Shown: positions 12,300 to 22,712 of the stretch, one piece after another
Numbering within the stretch: position 1 is the stretch's first letter
Layout: every line of letters starts with the position of its first letter
Assembly (NCBI GenBank): GCA_024345305.1
Contig: BRON01000010.1
Coordinates: 682,001-746,000, forward strand
DNA length: 64,000 nt
Direction: 5' to 3'
From: Mrakia gelida
Lineage: Eukaryota; Basidiomycota; Tremellomycetes; Cystofilobasidiales; Mrakiaceae
The notes under the pieces: model-generated
What the model saw: only the letters and a program-made list of their open reading frames with translations
The model's database searches: none
Told to the model about the DNA's origin: nothing
Made by a program: the position numbers and the translations under genes

Positions 12300-13827
12300 T
12301 CAAGCGCTCAACCACCCCCTCACCTCCCTCCCCAACTCCTCCCACCCCTCCCCCCCATCCTTCAACGCATGACTCCCCTCCAGCGTCGCTCCTCTGAACG
12401 TCAGCCCCTTCGGAACCGCCCCTTCCCAAGCCTTCCGCAAGGCAGGCTGAGCCGTCGACACGTTGGGAGTGTGTTCGTCCTCGGAGGAGAAGAGGAAGAG
12501 CATGGGTGTTGAGAGGGGGAGTTTGCCGAAGGTGGAGGAGAGGGGGAGTGGGTCGAGGAGCGAGAAGTAGTCGTCGTCGCCGCTGGAGAGGGCGCAGAAG
12601 TCGTTGAGGTTGAAGAGGGGACGGGAAGAGGAGAAGAGGACGGATAGGTCAGTCGCGACGCGTCGAACGAGACACAGGAAAAAAGCGAGCGAGCAAAACG
12701 ACTCACCCTTCACATGCCAAGCTCCAAGCTCTGTAGACCGTCATATGCACCGCGAAGGCTTCCTTCCCTCCAGGAACGAGCTCGTCTCGCTGGCCAGCGG
12801 TGTAGAGTTCGGCGGCGAGAGCAGCGAAGGTGGGTGGGGAAGGAAGGGTAGGAGGCCAAAGCTTCTCGGTCGGAAACTGCAAACAAATCAAAGCGAGATG
12901 ATAGAGAGGGATGGGTCAGTCAGGGAGGGTTTGGCAAGCAAAAAGGGACAAGAAGAGAGGAAGAGTCGAGCGAGCGACGGAAACTCACCAGGCGCCTGAA
13001 GAATTACCTTCTGGATGAACGACCTCTTGGGCCCGAGGTGAGGTAGCCTGACAGCCTGCAGAATGCCCCATCAAAGTGATTTCCGGCTTGCCTGTGGAAG
13101 GAGAAGGAACGATCGGGGGGCAGTCAGCGAGAGGGGAGACGCGACGAGGGCCGCAAGAAACCAACGAATCGCATGAGAGGGGACGAAGCTCGAACGGTCT
13201 TACGCAAACCTCGATCTCATCAGCGTCCTGTTGGATAGGAGCCGTGACCGAGAGCTTTGTAGGCTCAGGGGAGGTGGGGTTGAGTTCTGGAGAGGGCGGG
13301 CGAGGGGGAGGGAAGATGGGACGGAAGGGTCAGCTCATTGGCTCGTCGTTGAGGGAGGAAGTTTGCTGAGCCTCGAGTCGTTGAGAGATCAATGGCAAGA
13401 GAGGTAGGTATCCGCTCGCTTGATCGCGATGTGGAGGCAATTCTGCCATCCAGGGGGGGGGGGGGGGGGTGAACGACGAAAGACGAAAGAACGAGAGGAC
13501 TCACAAAGACCAGCCCATCTCCTCGAGCTCGCTGCTGAGGTAGGGTACGGATCCAATCCCATCGAAGAGGCCTGGAAGGAAGATGAGCTGAGATGGTCGA
13601 GGAGAGGGAGAGAGAACAGCGAGGGTCAGCGGCGGAAGCGAGAACGAAGGACGACATGGAAAGAAGGGAAGCATCGAGGTGGAGGAGGGAGGAAACGTTG
13701 AGCTCACGACTTTGGACGACTCTTGGTGGGCAGATTCAAAAACAGGATTCGAAGATCCTTCCTCCTAGGTAGGAAAGAGATGAAGAGTTCCAGGGAGAGA
13801 GAGCGAAGTAGGTTTGCTTGTAGACAT
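12300..13827 (-). pseudogene. DUF1749 alpha/beta-hydrolase-fold protein, apparently broken
   Basis: DUF1749 proteins are fungal/plant alpha/beta-hydrolase-fold proteins of poorly defined role. Read on the minus strand from the ATG at 13827, the family pattern is clear: LPGTLHLF, then NPVFESAHQESSK, LIFLPGLFDGIGSVPYL, GWSL, QDADEIEVC, the nucleophile-elbow-like LMGHSAGCQ (about 13050), VILQAPVSDREAL (about 13000), VYRAWSLACEG, GDDDYFSLLDP and a C-terminal LEGSHALKDGG with the candidate histidine, ending at 12300. Two lesions are visible: an in-frame TAG at 13765-13767 right after LFPT, with family-like sequence resuming in the same frame, and a one-base frame change between GHSAGCQ and VILQAP (13015-13050). 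The stretch after GWSL, beside a G17 run, cannot be matched to the family. It shares a 131-bp divergent spacer with the broken CSN6 locus. Confidence 0.65.
13453..13469. repeat. Homopolymer run of about 17 G
   Basis: An uninterrupted G run lies inside a presumed intron of the DUF1749 locus. It is a likely site of length polymorphism or sequencing error. Confidence 0.9.
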
Positions 13828-13958
13828 GGTGGCCGTTCGAGGCTGAAAGGAAGGAGGGCCAGCGTCCGTCAGGTCGACTTCGGCTCCTCCTTCTCCTTCC
13901 CCCTCCACCCTCCATCTCAGCTCGTATCTCTTCTTTTCCGTTTATCTTTTCTCTCAAG
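13828..13958. promoter_or_regulatory. Divergent spacer between the DUF1749 and CSN6 loci
   Basis: Only 131 bp separate the two start codons, so any promoter here was bidirectional. The + half is pyrimidine-rich (about 13884-13950) directly before the CSN6 ATG. No defined factor site is recognised. Confidence 0.5.
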
Positions 13959-15841
13959 ATGGAAGCCCCCTCTTCAAAACTCGCCTGCCCTTCGTTCATC
14001 CTTCCTGGTTTGAGCACTTCCGGTTTGACCATCACTCTGTCCGTCCGAGCTCATCTCCTCATTCGACGCTCCTTCGCGAGCTGACCGTTGGATCTGAATC
14101 TGGCTCGCTCTCTCCTCTTCCTCTTCCTCTACAGCCACCCTCTCCCCATCCTCAACATCTCGGAACACTACACGAGAACGAGACTCCAGCAGAAGTCGGA
14201 AAACTACAAGAGTCAGTCCTTCTTGGTGCGAACGAAACGAACGACCAAGCTCATCCCCACCTGCTCCTCCTTCCTCTCCCTTCTTCCTTCTCCCTCTTTC
14301 CCCTCCTTCCTTCGTTCTTCGCTCGCTCGCAGTCATCGGAGCTCTCATCGGTATCCAGAAGGGACGAGAGGTCGAGATTGTCAAGTCGTACGAGCTCGCA
14401 ATGGAGAAACTGGACGGAGGAATGGACGTCGATGGCAACGAGCATCCAGGAGGTTGAGTGGCTTCGAAAGCGAGACGGTCGATTGGGCTTTCTTTGAGGA
14501 GAGGAGTGGCAACTGTGAGTACATAGAGCTCTCTTTGGCGTCTGGTAGGTATAGAAGGGCTGGGAAGGATAGGACGGGAAGGAGAACAAAGGTAGCAAGA
14601 CGAGCTCAGCTCCTCCTCCCCTTCGTTCGAGTCGAGCTCATCACCTCTCCCTCCTCCTCCTGCCCTTCCCTCTTCCCTCAACAGTCAAACAAGTCTTCCC
14701 AACTCTCGACTTCCTAGGATGGTACCCGGTCGGTGTATATCCTTCCTCTCTAGATCTCTCGCTTCACAACCAGGTCGGTCTTCCTTCTCTTCTCTCCATC
14801 ACCTCCACCCTCCCCTCTCTCCTTCCTCGAAACTCACCTCCTCCCTCCCCTCCCTCTCCGCTTCGCCCTTCTTCAGTTCACCACCAAAAACGACACTCTT
14901 CTCTTCCTCGAATGCTCCCCCACTCCTCCCTCAGCATCCTCGGAATAATCCGATCTCCCTCTCACCATCTGCGAAACCATCCTCCCCGCGGCTTCCCACT
15001 CTCGACGACGATGCCGGCAAGGGAGCTGCTGCAGGAGTGGGCGGAGCTGGAGTCCTGTTCCAGAAGACGAGTTGGAAGATCGAGACTGGGGAGGCTGAGC
15101 GAGTTGCTGTGGAGGGGGTGGGCAAGGCTGGGTTGGAGGGAGGGAAGGGAGAGAGTAGTTGTGAGTGACCCGCGTCTCGTTTCGTTTCGTTTCGTCGACC
15201 ACCCCCTCGTCTCCCTGCACCTCTTTTCCCTAGCTCTTCCTTCACCACCCTCTCGTCTATACGAGCGCTCTACTGACCCACCTCTCGTTCCTTCTTCGCT
15301 TCACTGCAGTGGACCCAAACCTAACGACCCAACGAAACGCCCTCCAGATGCTCGAATCGAACGCAGATCGTCCTCGCTTACGTTCGAGGCGTTTTGGAAG
15401 GAACGATGAAGCAGGATCCGGAGATCCTCAGGATGATCAGTGGGCTGATTGCTGGTTTGCCGGTCGAGGAGGCGGAGGAGTTCAGGGAGGAGTTTTTGAG
15501 GGTGAGCTCGACGCGTCTCAGTCTCCTCGCCCCTTCCCTCGTTCGTCCGCTCCTTCGTCCGTTCGTTCAGTGCTCACCTCGCCTCTTCGCTTTTCGTTCG
15601 CTTCCCTCGTCTCCAGGAGTACCCCAACGTCCAACTATCTACCTCGCGAACCTCCCTAAATCCCAGCATCTCACTCAACAACGCGACCGACAGTTCAGCC
15701 TTCATCACGCTCCTGCAGCGGAACGAACAGGATGGGAGGGTTCGAGAGCATGATGGGCGGAGGTGGTGGAGGAGGTGGGAGGGGTGGAGGAGGGATGGGA
15801 GCGAGGTTCGAGAGGGATTACCAAGACGGGATGGAGCGCTG
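13959..15841 (+). pseudogene. CSN6: COP9 signalosome subunit 6 (MPN domain), apparently decayed
   Basis: CSN6 is the MPN-domain partner of the CSN5 deneddylase, which removes NEDD8 from cullins. The family pattern is unmistakable: HPLPILNISEHYTRTRLQ (exon at about 14136), IGALIGIQKGREVEIVKSYE (about 14335), SGNFKQVFPTLDFLGWYPVG, LHNQ joined to FTTKNDTLLFLECSP (14877), DLPLTICETILP (14952), TSWKIETGEAERVAV (about 15070), RTQIVLAYVRGVLEGTMKQD (15358) and a glycine-rich end. The pieces do not share one frame. An in-frame TAA sits at 14946-14948 with homology resuming in the same frame. The frame then switches between about 14985 and 15030, again at 15351-15358, and probably near 15720. A further switch near 14452 could alternatively be a 47-nt intron. 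An acceptor at 14930 would avoid the TAA, but would delete conserved residues. I therefore call a pseudogene, with sequence error as the alternative. Confidence 0.72.
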
Positions 15842-15903
15842 AGGGCGGAGGAGAGGGTGGGTGGGAGCGTCGAGCTTTTCTCTCTGCTCGCGTCTCTCTT
15901 CCC

Positions 15904-15905
<2 letters not shown>

Positions 15906-15934
<29 letters not shown>
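15906..15934. repeat. CT dinucleotide microsatellite
   Basis: About 14 CT units lie just 3' of the CSN6 locus. Confidence 0.9.
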
Positions 15935-15938
<4 letters not shown>

Positions 15939-16302
15939 CTACTCAGTTATCGCCAGCAAAGCATCGATCGATGTCGGACTCAGATATACAAGCGTACAGA
16001 GAGCGGACGAGGAAGGAAGAGCGGAGCGAACACGTCAAGGGTCGTAAGCGAACGAAACGAAAGAAGGAACGAACGAAGAGGATGGGAGGGCGAGACCAGC
16101 TCGTGAGACCACCGGGGGGAGCATGGGCGGTGAGAGTTGAGGTAGATAAAGGCGAAAGGAGCGAAGGAAGTCGAGAGGGCGAAGAAGAGAGCGAACTCCA
16201 GAGTGAGCTGCGAGGAAACGAGTAGAAGGGAAGGGACGAGCCAGAGTCAGCTCGAGCGTTCGATGATGAGACGAGGAGGGAGAGAGAGAGCAGCTCACGC
16301 GA

Positions 16303-18698
16303 TTAGGCATTGTTGGCCCTGACTCGGTTGGCAAGGCTGGCAAAACGAGAAGGATGATCAGTCGGACGCCAGGCAACGCGTCCCATCGGAGAAATGAAGA
16401 GACGAGCGGGGGACGAACCGTCTTGCGAGCATGCCATGCTTCAGCAACCCGCAGTAGGCTCGGGCCTGAGCTTCACTCGTCTACGACAGTCAAGGAAAGA
16501 AACGAAGGTCAGGTTCGAAAGATTCTTGAGAGAGAAGGAAATGACAAGAGGACGAACGGTTCCAGCGTGGTAGAGAGCGCGAAGTCGAGAGGTACCAGCC
16601 TTGGAGAGGCTTCGGGACCTGATTTCCTCGAGGGAGAAGGTGAAGACGGCGGCGACTCCGTTGCTGTCCTGTCCGTTGACGACGTAGGTCTCCGTGCTAG
16701 GGCGGAAGGCTAAAAGAGATGGATCCGAGAGGTCAGTCAATCGAACTCGAACGAAGCGAAGGGGCGAGATCAAGCACTAACCCGTGATACCTCCTGCGAA
16801 GCGAGAAAGATGAGCGAACGCAGTGTGAGCAAGAGCTTCGAGGAGGTGGGGAGTCAGGAAGGGTCGAAGGGAGATACGAACGAAGACCCTGAGGGTAGAG
16901 GGAGCTTGGCATGACGGAAGAACTGTAGGAGAAGAAGGACGAAGCGTCAGCGAGCTCTTCAAAAGCAGGTGGCGATGGGCAAGAAGGGAAAGGGAGGAGG
17001 AGACCGGAAGGGTTGCGGCGAGAGATGGAGGGAAGAAGGAAAGACGTACTAGAAAGAGCTTGTTTTGTAGGTCGGCCTGCGACGAGGGAAGAGAAGAGAA
17101 GGGTGAGGGTGGAAAGAGGGAGGGTGGTGGTTGGAGGGAAGGAGAGAAAAAGAGGGTCAGCAGAGCTTTTAAGGTCAGGTGAAAGCCACAGGGGCGGTGA
17201 TTTCAGGGTCAAGCAAGTTCAGGGGAGCGAGGAAGGAGCGACCTTCGAAAATCTGCTTCCCACGAGCTCTGAGAGGAAATCTCACTCTTCCACGCTTGAA
17301 GCTCAAAGGCGGGGAAGAGCGAGCGAAGAGGCCAGATCAAGCAAACCAAACACCCTCCCCGAAGGCGGAGCGGAAGGGGCCTGCTTGATGCCGCCGGATC
17401 GTTCGCGGGCTTGGAGATGGGATATCTGCAGAGAGGAGAAGATAGAGGGAGGGTGTGAGCAAGGGAAAGGGAGAGAGAGAGAGAGAGAGCGAGGAGAGAG
17501 CGAAGGTCAGAAAACATATCACAGTGAGCTGAGTGAGAGGAGTGAGAAGGGTGGACTCACGTTGTTGAGGGTAGCACTGATTTCTTCAGATCCGGCGAGG
17601 TTGGGACGAGGGTCTTTGTCCGAGTCGAGCTGGATGGGAGAGGTGGGAGGAAAGGAAGGCTTCAGCGCTGAGCTCAACCAACCCGACTCCGTGAGAATGA
17701 GAAGGCCGATGACTGACCTCGAGAGGGTCTGAAGCATCAGCCGCAGTACCCATAGACGAAGCTGACAGCTCCAAGATCTCCGTCAGATCAGAGGACTGGA
17801 CGCGACGAGGAGGAGAGCGCGGGTGAGGTCAGATTCGAACGCGCGGAGCTTGGGAGCAAGTATAGAGCGAGAGAGTTGAAAAGACATCTACTCACAACTA
17901 CGGAATGCTTGTCCTGCTCTGATCAGACGGCTCCATTGGTGAGAGACGTCGGAGGGTGGGAGTGGTCGAGGGCAGCGAGGTTGGTTTGAGTGAGGGGGAT
18001 CGAGGTGGTTGCTGCTGAGGGAGTTGGGAGAGCGATGAAGGTGGGTCCGGGGAGTGGCTGGGTGAGAGAAGTGAGAGGGAGGAGGAGGAGAGAAGAGAGT
18101 AAGCTTCTGGGAAGAGGAATGAGTGCGTGGAGGGAGGGGGACGGGATGGTGAGGGAAGGAAAGAAGGGGGGGGGGAGAGGGACGCGAGCTCGCAACGGCG
18201 AAACGTGCGAGCTCAGTCAGTCCTCTTCAGCCTTCCCCTTCTTCTTCCTCCGATGCAAGGGGTGGACTCACAATCGAAGATGATTCAGCAGACAGGGAGG
18301 GCTCTTGAAGATGACTGGGAGCCGAGAGGGTGATGGCCTGGATCCGGAGGAAGGCGTTCTCGTTCGAGAGCTCGACGTCTCGAATGAAGGAGGTGTCGAG
18401 GTCGATTCTGAGAGTGCGAATCTGCTCGGAGAGGTCGAGGACTGGGAAAAAGAGAGAGTGAGCTTGATCGAGGAAGGATTAAGGAACATGTAAGAGGTAC
18501 CTTGGGCTTCCAAAGAGCGTTCGTAGGTTCTGAGGAAAAGGAAGGGAAAGGAGGGAAGGTCGGCCAACATGGCGAGCTCGTTTTCGCTCGAAGCTCTCGA
18601 GCTTTTTCTCACTTAGCTGATGCAGTCCGTTTGCGCTGGTTGAGGTTTCTCTGGGCTTTGTAAGCCGCGTATTGCACAGCATCGAGAGGGGTGGGCAT
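16303..18698 (-). CDS. Coiled-coil protein with a degenerate bZIP-like N-terminus, model uncertain
   Basis: Minus-strand ATG at 18698 begins MPTPLDAVQYAAYKAQRNLN. Two introns later the N-terminal exons join to a basic stretch (QRNLNQRKRTASAKTYERSL) followed by a heptad-like helix (VLDLSEQIRTLRIDLD, then ELSNENAFLRIQ). The basic part lacks the N-x7-R spacing of a true bZIP, so DNA binding is only a guess. Downstream exon candidates include SSDLTEILELSASSMGTAAD (about 17790), DSDKDPRPNLAGSEEISATL (about 17620), RVRFPLRARGKQIFEGRSFL (about 17270), LEALAHTAFAHLSRFAGGIT (about 16830) and FRPSTETYVVNGQDSNGVAA (about 16690), with a stop near 16303. One exon (about 17935-18060) runs into a TGA and cannot be joined cleanly. 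I do not recognise the family. Confidence 0.4.
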
Positions 18699-19978
18699 GG
18701 CGAGGTTTGAAGAGAAGAGGTGGTTTGAGGGAGAAAGGGAAATGAAGAGAGGGAAAGGACCGGCGATTTGGCCTCGAGTGGCGTTGCACTGCCGCGACGA
18801 GACCGAAACGAGCGTCTCCTTTCGAAGGGAAAGGTAAACAACAACATCGTTGCGTTTCTTTAGCGGTGCTTTTGCATGGGCAGGTGCAGATTCAGGTATC
18901 TGCTACACACGCTTCGACGGAAGAGAGCGATGGGATCGAGAGGGAGAAACAGGTTTTCATGGAAACGGAGCGGAGAAGACAGGAAGGTGAAGAGAAGGAC
19001 GACCGACGCGACGTCGCGAAAGTGAATGGTGGTGGCCGCCTCCTACTAGGCTACTTTTCTTTTTGATGTTAGTATAGGGTGAATGTATTCTGTAGACTGA
19101 ACGGGAAAGGGTCTGTGAAGGGGGAAGAGAAAGACCAGACGGAGAGACAGAACGACGCGTGCGTGTCGAGCCGATAGTTGTGTTCTCGAGCTCAGAATTT
19201 GAGATCAAGACAGGGGATCGTTCGGAGATGTGAAGATGTTAGTGTTGAAGGTATCGGAGCTCATGCTGGAGCTAACAGAAATCTTCAGGGGGACCTGATT
19301 GGCCGAGAGCGAGCTGACTCTCTTTCTCCCCTGCCTCACCCAACTCGGGGTTTTTTTTTTTTTTTAATTGTACGACTGGGCAGCTGTGAGTCCTACTTTG
19401 AGTCCCTCAAAAAATTAGACTCAAATTTGGATTTGGTGAAGCTAGATCTGCCTCCGCTGGAGGGTGAAAAAGCTCGGACCCTCCCCTCCCCTCTTCTCCC
19501 GCTCGACCACCATCACCTCCTTCCCTCTAGCCAAGGGCTCTCCCCGTCTCTCCCTTCCTTCGCTCACTTCCCTTTCCTTCTCCCTTGGATCCTCGCTGGA
19601 CGTGGACCAGATCTACTCTCACAGTCAGTCCTGTCAACTCTCCCTCTCCCCTCCCCATCGCCGTCTCGCCACCTCGCCACCTCATCGCTTTCTCACCTCG
19701 CCACCGTCACATCCTTGCTTTCCCGTCTAGTCCCAATCTTTGGGGTAGGGCTGACCCTTTCCTTATTCTTCAACTCTCTCTCGAAGCCGTTCTCTAACTC
19801 TACGGAACCATCGCCATCTTCTTTCTCGCTCAAGTCTCTCGTATTCGCTCCCCTCTCCTTTCTCCAATCAAAACGGTTCGTTTCTTTCTTACTTCTTTCA
19901 CCTCTCTCTCTCTCTCTCTCTCTATACCCCCTCACTCCATATTCAAGCTCAAGCTGACCGAAAGTTTGTGCCTTCCAG
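18699..19978. promoter_or_regulatory. Long divergent intergenic region
   Basis: About 1.28 kb between divergent genes. It contains a T15 run (19351-19365), CT-rich stretches (about 19900-19923) and a CTGACC...ccttccag acceptor-like signal ending at 19978 directly before the next ATG, which suggests a 5'-UTR intron for the + gene. No coding gene is supported. Confidence 0.45.
19351..19365. repeat. Poly-T run (15 nt)
   Basis: An uninterrupted T15 tract preceded by GGGG, in the intergenic region upstream of the exon-duplication gene. Confidence 0.9.
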
Positions 19979-21711
19979 ATGCCATCTTTCATCAACCCCC
20001 TGCCTAACGAATCGACCTCGGTAGCCCAAAAGCAGGAGATTGCTTTCACTTCTTCGGACGGGGACGCAGACTCATCTGGAACCGAGGGGACCGAAGGAGA
20101 GTCGGAATCAGATGGTGAGTTTGGTTTATCCGCGTCGAGATGAGACGGAGGGACGTCTCCTTGGCTGATCACTCGTCTCTTGCTTTGTGCTCGCCGCTCG
20201 TCTCTTTCTGGCAGGAGGTCTCCCCGCCAAGACTTCCAGTTCGTGCACCTACATCCTCTCTCCTCTCTTGACTATTCGACCGGAAGACTGGTCTGACTGA
20301 CGATCCGTCGCTCGTCAACGCGATCTGCGAGCTGACCTCTCCTCCTCGTTTCGCGTTCGTTCTTCAGAAGCAGGACTCGTCCCGATCGGGCGTGTTCCTA
20401 CCAAGACCCCCAGTGTGTTCACCGCTCTCTCCTTCCCGAATCATTCCTGCTGCAGCTCATGAGCGCTGAGCTGAGCTGACCTCTCCTCGACCTTTTCATT
20501 TCGTGTTCGTTCTGCAGAAGCCGGACTCGTCCCGATCGGACGTCTTCCAATCAAGACCCCCAGTTCGTTCACCGCTCTCTCCCTCATCTCGGACGCGCAA
20601 TCCCTATGCTCACGTCGACTTCTCTCGTTTTGCAGTGGCTCGACTCGCTGTTCGACCGGCCAACGCGTCTCGTGAGTCGCGTCGCTTCCTCCCTCACCTG
20701 AGAGATCCTTCCTGACTTATCTTCGCTCTCTCTTTCCGCTCAGAATCTGCAGCTGGATTCGGTGAGTGGTGTGCTAGCCTTTTAGCGACTCGTTTGGCTC
20801 TTCAAAACTGAGCGTTCTGCCCCTCTCCGTCGCGTCCGTCGTCGCTCCTTCAGTCGTCATCGCTCCTTCGGTCGTCGTCCCTCCTCACGTCGCTGGTCCC
20901 ATCGGATCTGCTCCCATTGCTTCTGCCTCTTCATCTGCCGCTACTGGTCCCGTCAAGGTTCGCGTCAAGGATCTTCCCCGAGCAGAAGCCTTCGCCAGGA
21001 GGAAGGCTGGTGAGTTTGCTCCCTCTTTGGTTTGATGGGATGAGACGGGAGTCGGAGAAGATCGAGCTTGCTGACTCCTTCCTCTTCCAGGTAAAGCGAC
21101 GTCCGCCCAGTGTAAGCACGAAGAGACGGTCTGGAGGCGTCGGTCGACTCGGCGAAGCTGACCTCGCGTGCTTTCCCTTCGCCTCTTCTCCTCTCCCCTT
21201 CGCGCGTTGTCCTCCGCCTTCCAGACTACAGGCGAGGAGAAGACGCCTACGTCTTCCGAGACGGTCCCGGCAACACCGGCGAAGCCCTCTTCACCATCCC
21301 TGCTGCGTCCCTCGTCAAGGGAGACCACGGGGACGGGAATCCGGAGTGTAAGCGATTGAAGGACCTGGCTCTGGCAGGGGAGGTGAGTCGCTGTTATGGC
21401 TTTGGGTTTCTGCTCGCGCGACGTTCGATGTTGTACTGACTGCTCTTCGTTCTCGTATCCCAGATCGGAACGCTCGCCAATGCTACGAAGCTCGCCACGT
21501 TCATATTCTCAAAGACCGCCAAGTGAGTCTTCGCGTCGCGTTCGCTCGCGTATTTCTCTACCTCCTCGCGAAAGGAGATCGAGTGAGCTGACGTCGGATG
21601 TTTCGTTCGTTGTTCGTTTTGCACAGGGAACGAGAGAGGCGAAACGGCAAGGGCAACATGCAGATGGGCAAAGTCGACTTCAAAAAGGAGAACGAGGAGT
21701 TCGGGTTCTGA
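19979..21711 (+). CDS. Small multi-exon protein with a tandemly duplicated exon
   Basis: The ATG at 19979 (MPSFINPLPNESTSVAQKQE) sits immediately after a splice acceptor, so a 5'-UTR intron is likely. The N-terminus is acidic and Ser-rich (TSSDGDADSSGTEGTEGESE). It is followed by a series of very small exons whose donors all split a codon after its first A: GGLPAKTS, KAGLVPIGRVPTKTP (20368-20412), KAGLVPIGRLPIKTP (20518-20562) and ARLAVRPANAS. Later exons carry an Ala/Val-rich segment, VKVRVKDLPRAEAFARRKAG, then YRRGEDAYVFRDGPGNTGEA and IGTLANATKLATFIFSKTAK, ending EEFGF-stop at 21709-21711. No domain or localisation signal is recognised. The YVFRDGPGNTGEALF block looks like the conserved core to search with. 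Confidence 0.6.
20368..20562 (+). repeat. Tandem exon-intron duplication, 150-bp period
   Basis: Two 45-nt exons (20368-20412 and 20518-20562) differ at only a few positions and encode KAGLVPIGR(V/L)P(T/I)KTP. Their flanking introns are also similar: both downstream introns begin g-t-(g/t)-(t/c)-gttcaccgctctctcc, and both upstream introns end with gagctgacctctcctc...cgttcgttct...cag. Exon starts are exactly 150 bp apart, as expected from one tandem duplication of an exon plus intron. Confidence 0.85.
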
Positions 21712-22712
21712 GCTCATCCACCCTCTCCAGCTTCTCTCTCTGCCTACCGAATCGGTTCTATCCTTGTTTTCCCACCCCTCATTTCTTTCATACCGACTCC
21801 TCCTCAGAGCGCTGGCGCTCTCTCCCTTTCCCTCGCTCTCGATTTTTGATCGCTTCTCCCTTCTTTGGGTTTTCCCTCTTCGACATTCTTCTGTTCTTTC
21901 ACCTTCGCTTTCTTCTTACATACACCTTCTGCTTTCCTTCTCTTTTTCTCTCACCGAGCCTGTCTTTTCGTTTCGTTTCGTTTCGTTTCTTCGTTTCGTT
22001 TCGTTTCGTTTCGGTCGTCCTTCGTTCCTTTTCGCTTCGTTGGTTGTTCACGATGGACTCTTAGAGATAATGAACAACTGTATACTCTTGATCCAGACAG
22101 ACAGAGAGAGTGACGATCAGCGGAAGGACTGCAATCCCCGAGAGGGAGGGAGGGAGGGGGGGGTGAGATCTGCGACGCGTCGCCTCGGATCAGCGAACGA
22201 ACTGCAAACGTGGTCGCTTTCTCCGGAGATGAGGTGAGGAGGAGATGATGAGATAGGGAGAGAGAATGGATCATGTGAGAGAGGAGACCAAGAAGGTAGA
22301 GCTACTGAGGGGAGAAGGAGGAACGGATCTGCTGGAAAGAAACGAAAGAAAATCAAAGAAATCGAAGGGAAAGGGTCGGTGGAGCGAGCGAAGTGATATG
22401 CGAGGTGATGAGGAGGATATGAAAAAGATGGGCGATAGGAGGGAGGGAGCTGTGAGGAGAGCGAAATCATGCAAGGTGGGTCGTTAACAGGAGGGAAAGA
22501 CGCGACAAACGGATGGGACGAGAGAGGGAGCTAAGTATCGGGGATTTATGGGGTTATCGGGAGTAGATAGTGAGAAGCTAGGGTCAAAGGAGCGTCCGAG
22601 GTTGCGAGTTGACGAGTGGAGGCGGACGATGGGCATGGGAGGAGGGAAGGAGGGTTCAGTGAAGGCGACGACGCGGTGGAGGAGACGGATGAAGAGAGGA
22701 GAGGAGACGAAC
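21712..22712. other. Convergent intergenic region
   Basis: About 1 kb between two convergent stop codons. The left part is T-rich with a TTTCG repeat. The right part (22240-22700) is strongly purine-rich. An ATG-to-stop stretch in the purine-rich part is low-complexity and is not considered a gene. Confidence 0.5.
21963..22013. repeat. TTTCG pentanucleotide repeat
   Basis: About nine TTTCG units, interrupted once by TTTCTTCG, lie in the 3' flank of the preceding gene. A shorter run of the same unit occurs near 15179-15194. Confidence 0.85.

Noticed and set aside
13428..13500. G17 run as a frameshift cause for DUF1749
   Set aside because: It lies within a presumed intron. The coding lesions are elsewhere (13765 and about 13030), so it cannot explain them.
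15733..15841. Independent Gly-rich microprotein (MGGFESMMGGGGGGGG...)
   Set aside because: It fits better as the frame-shifted C-terminal tail of CSN6, whose homologues end in a Gly/Arg-rich segment.
16413..18640. bZIP transcription factor call for the coiled-coil gene
   Set aside because: The basic stretch lacks the invariant N-x7-R spacing and the downstream exons do not splice cleanly. It was kept as a coiled-coil protein only.
22117..22487. Open frames on both strands in the purine-rich 22.1-22.5 kb stretch
   Set aside because: Low-complexity products without splice signals or homology; they sit in the 3' flanks of convergent genes.
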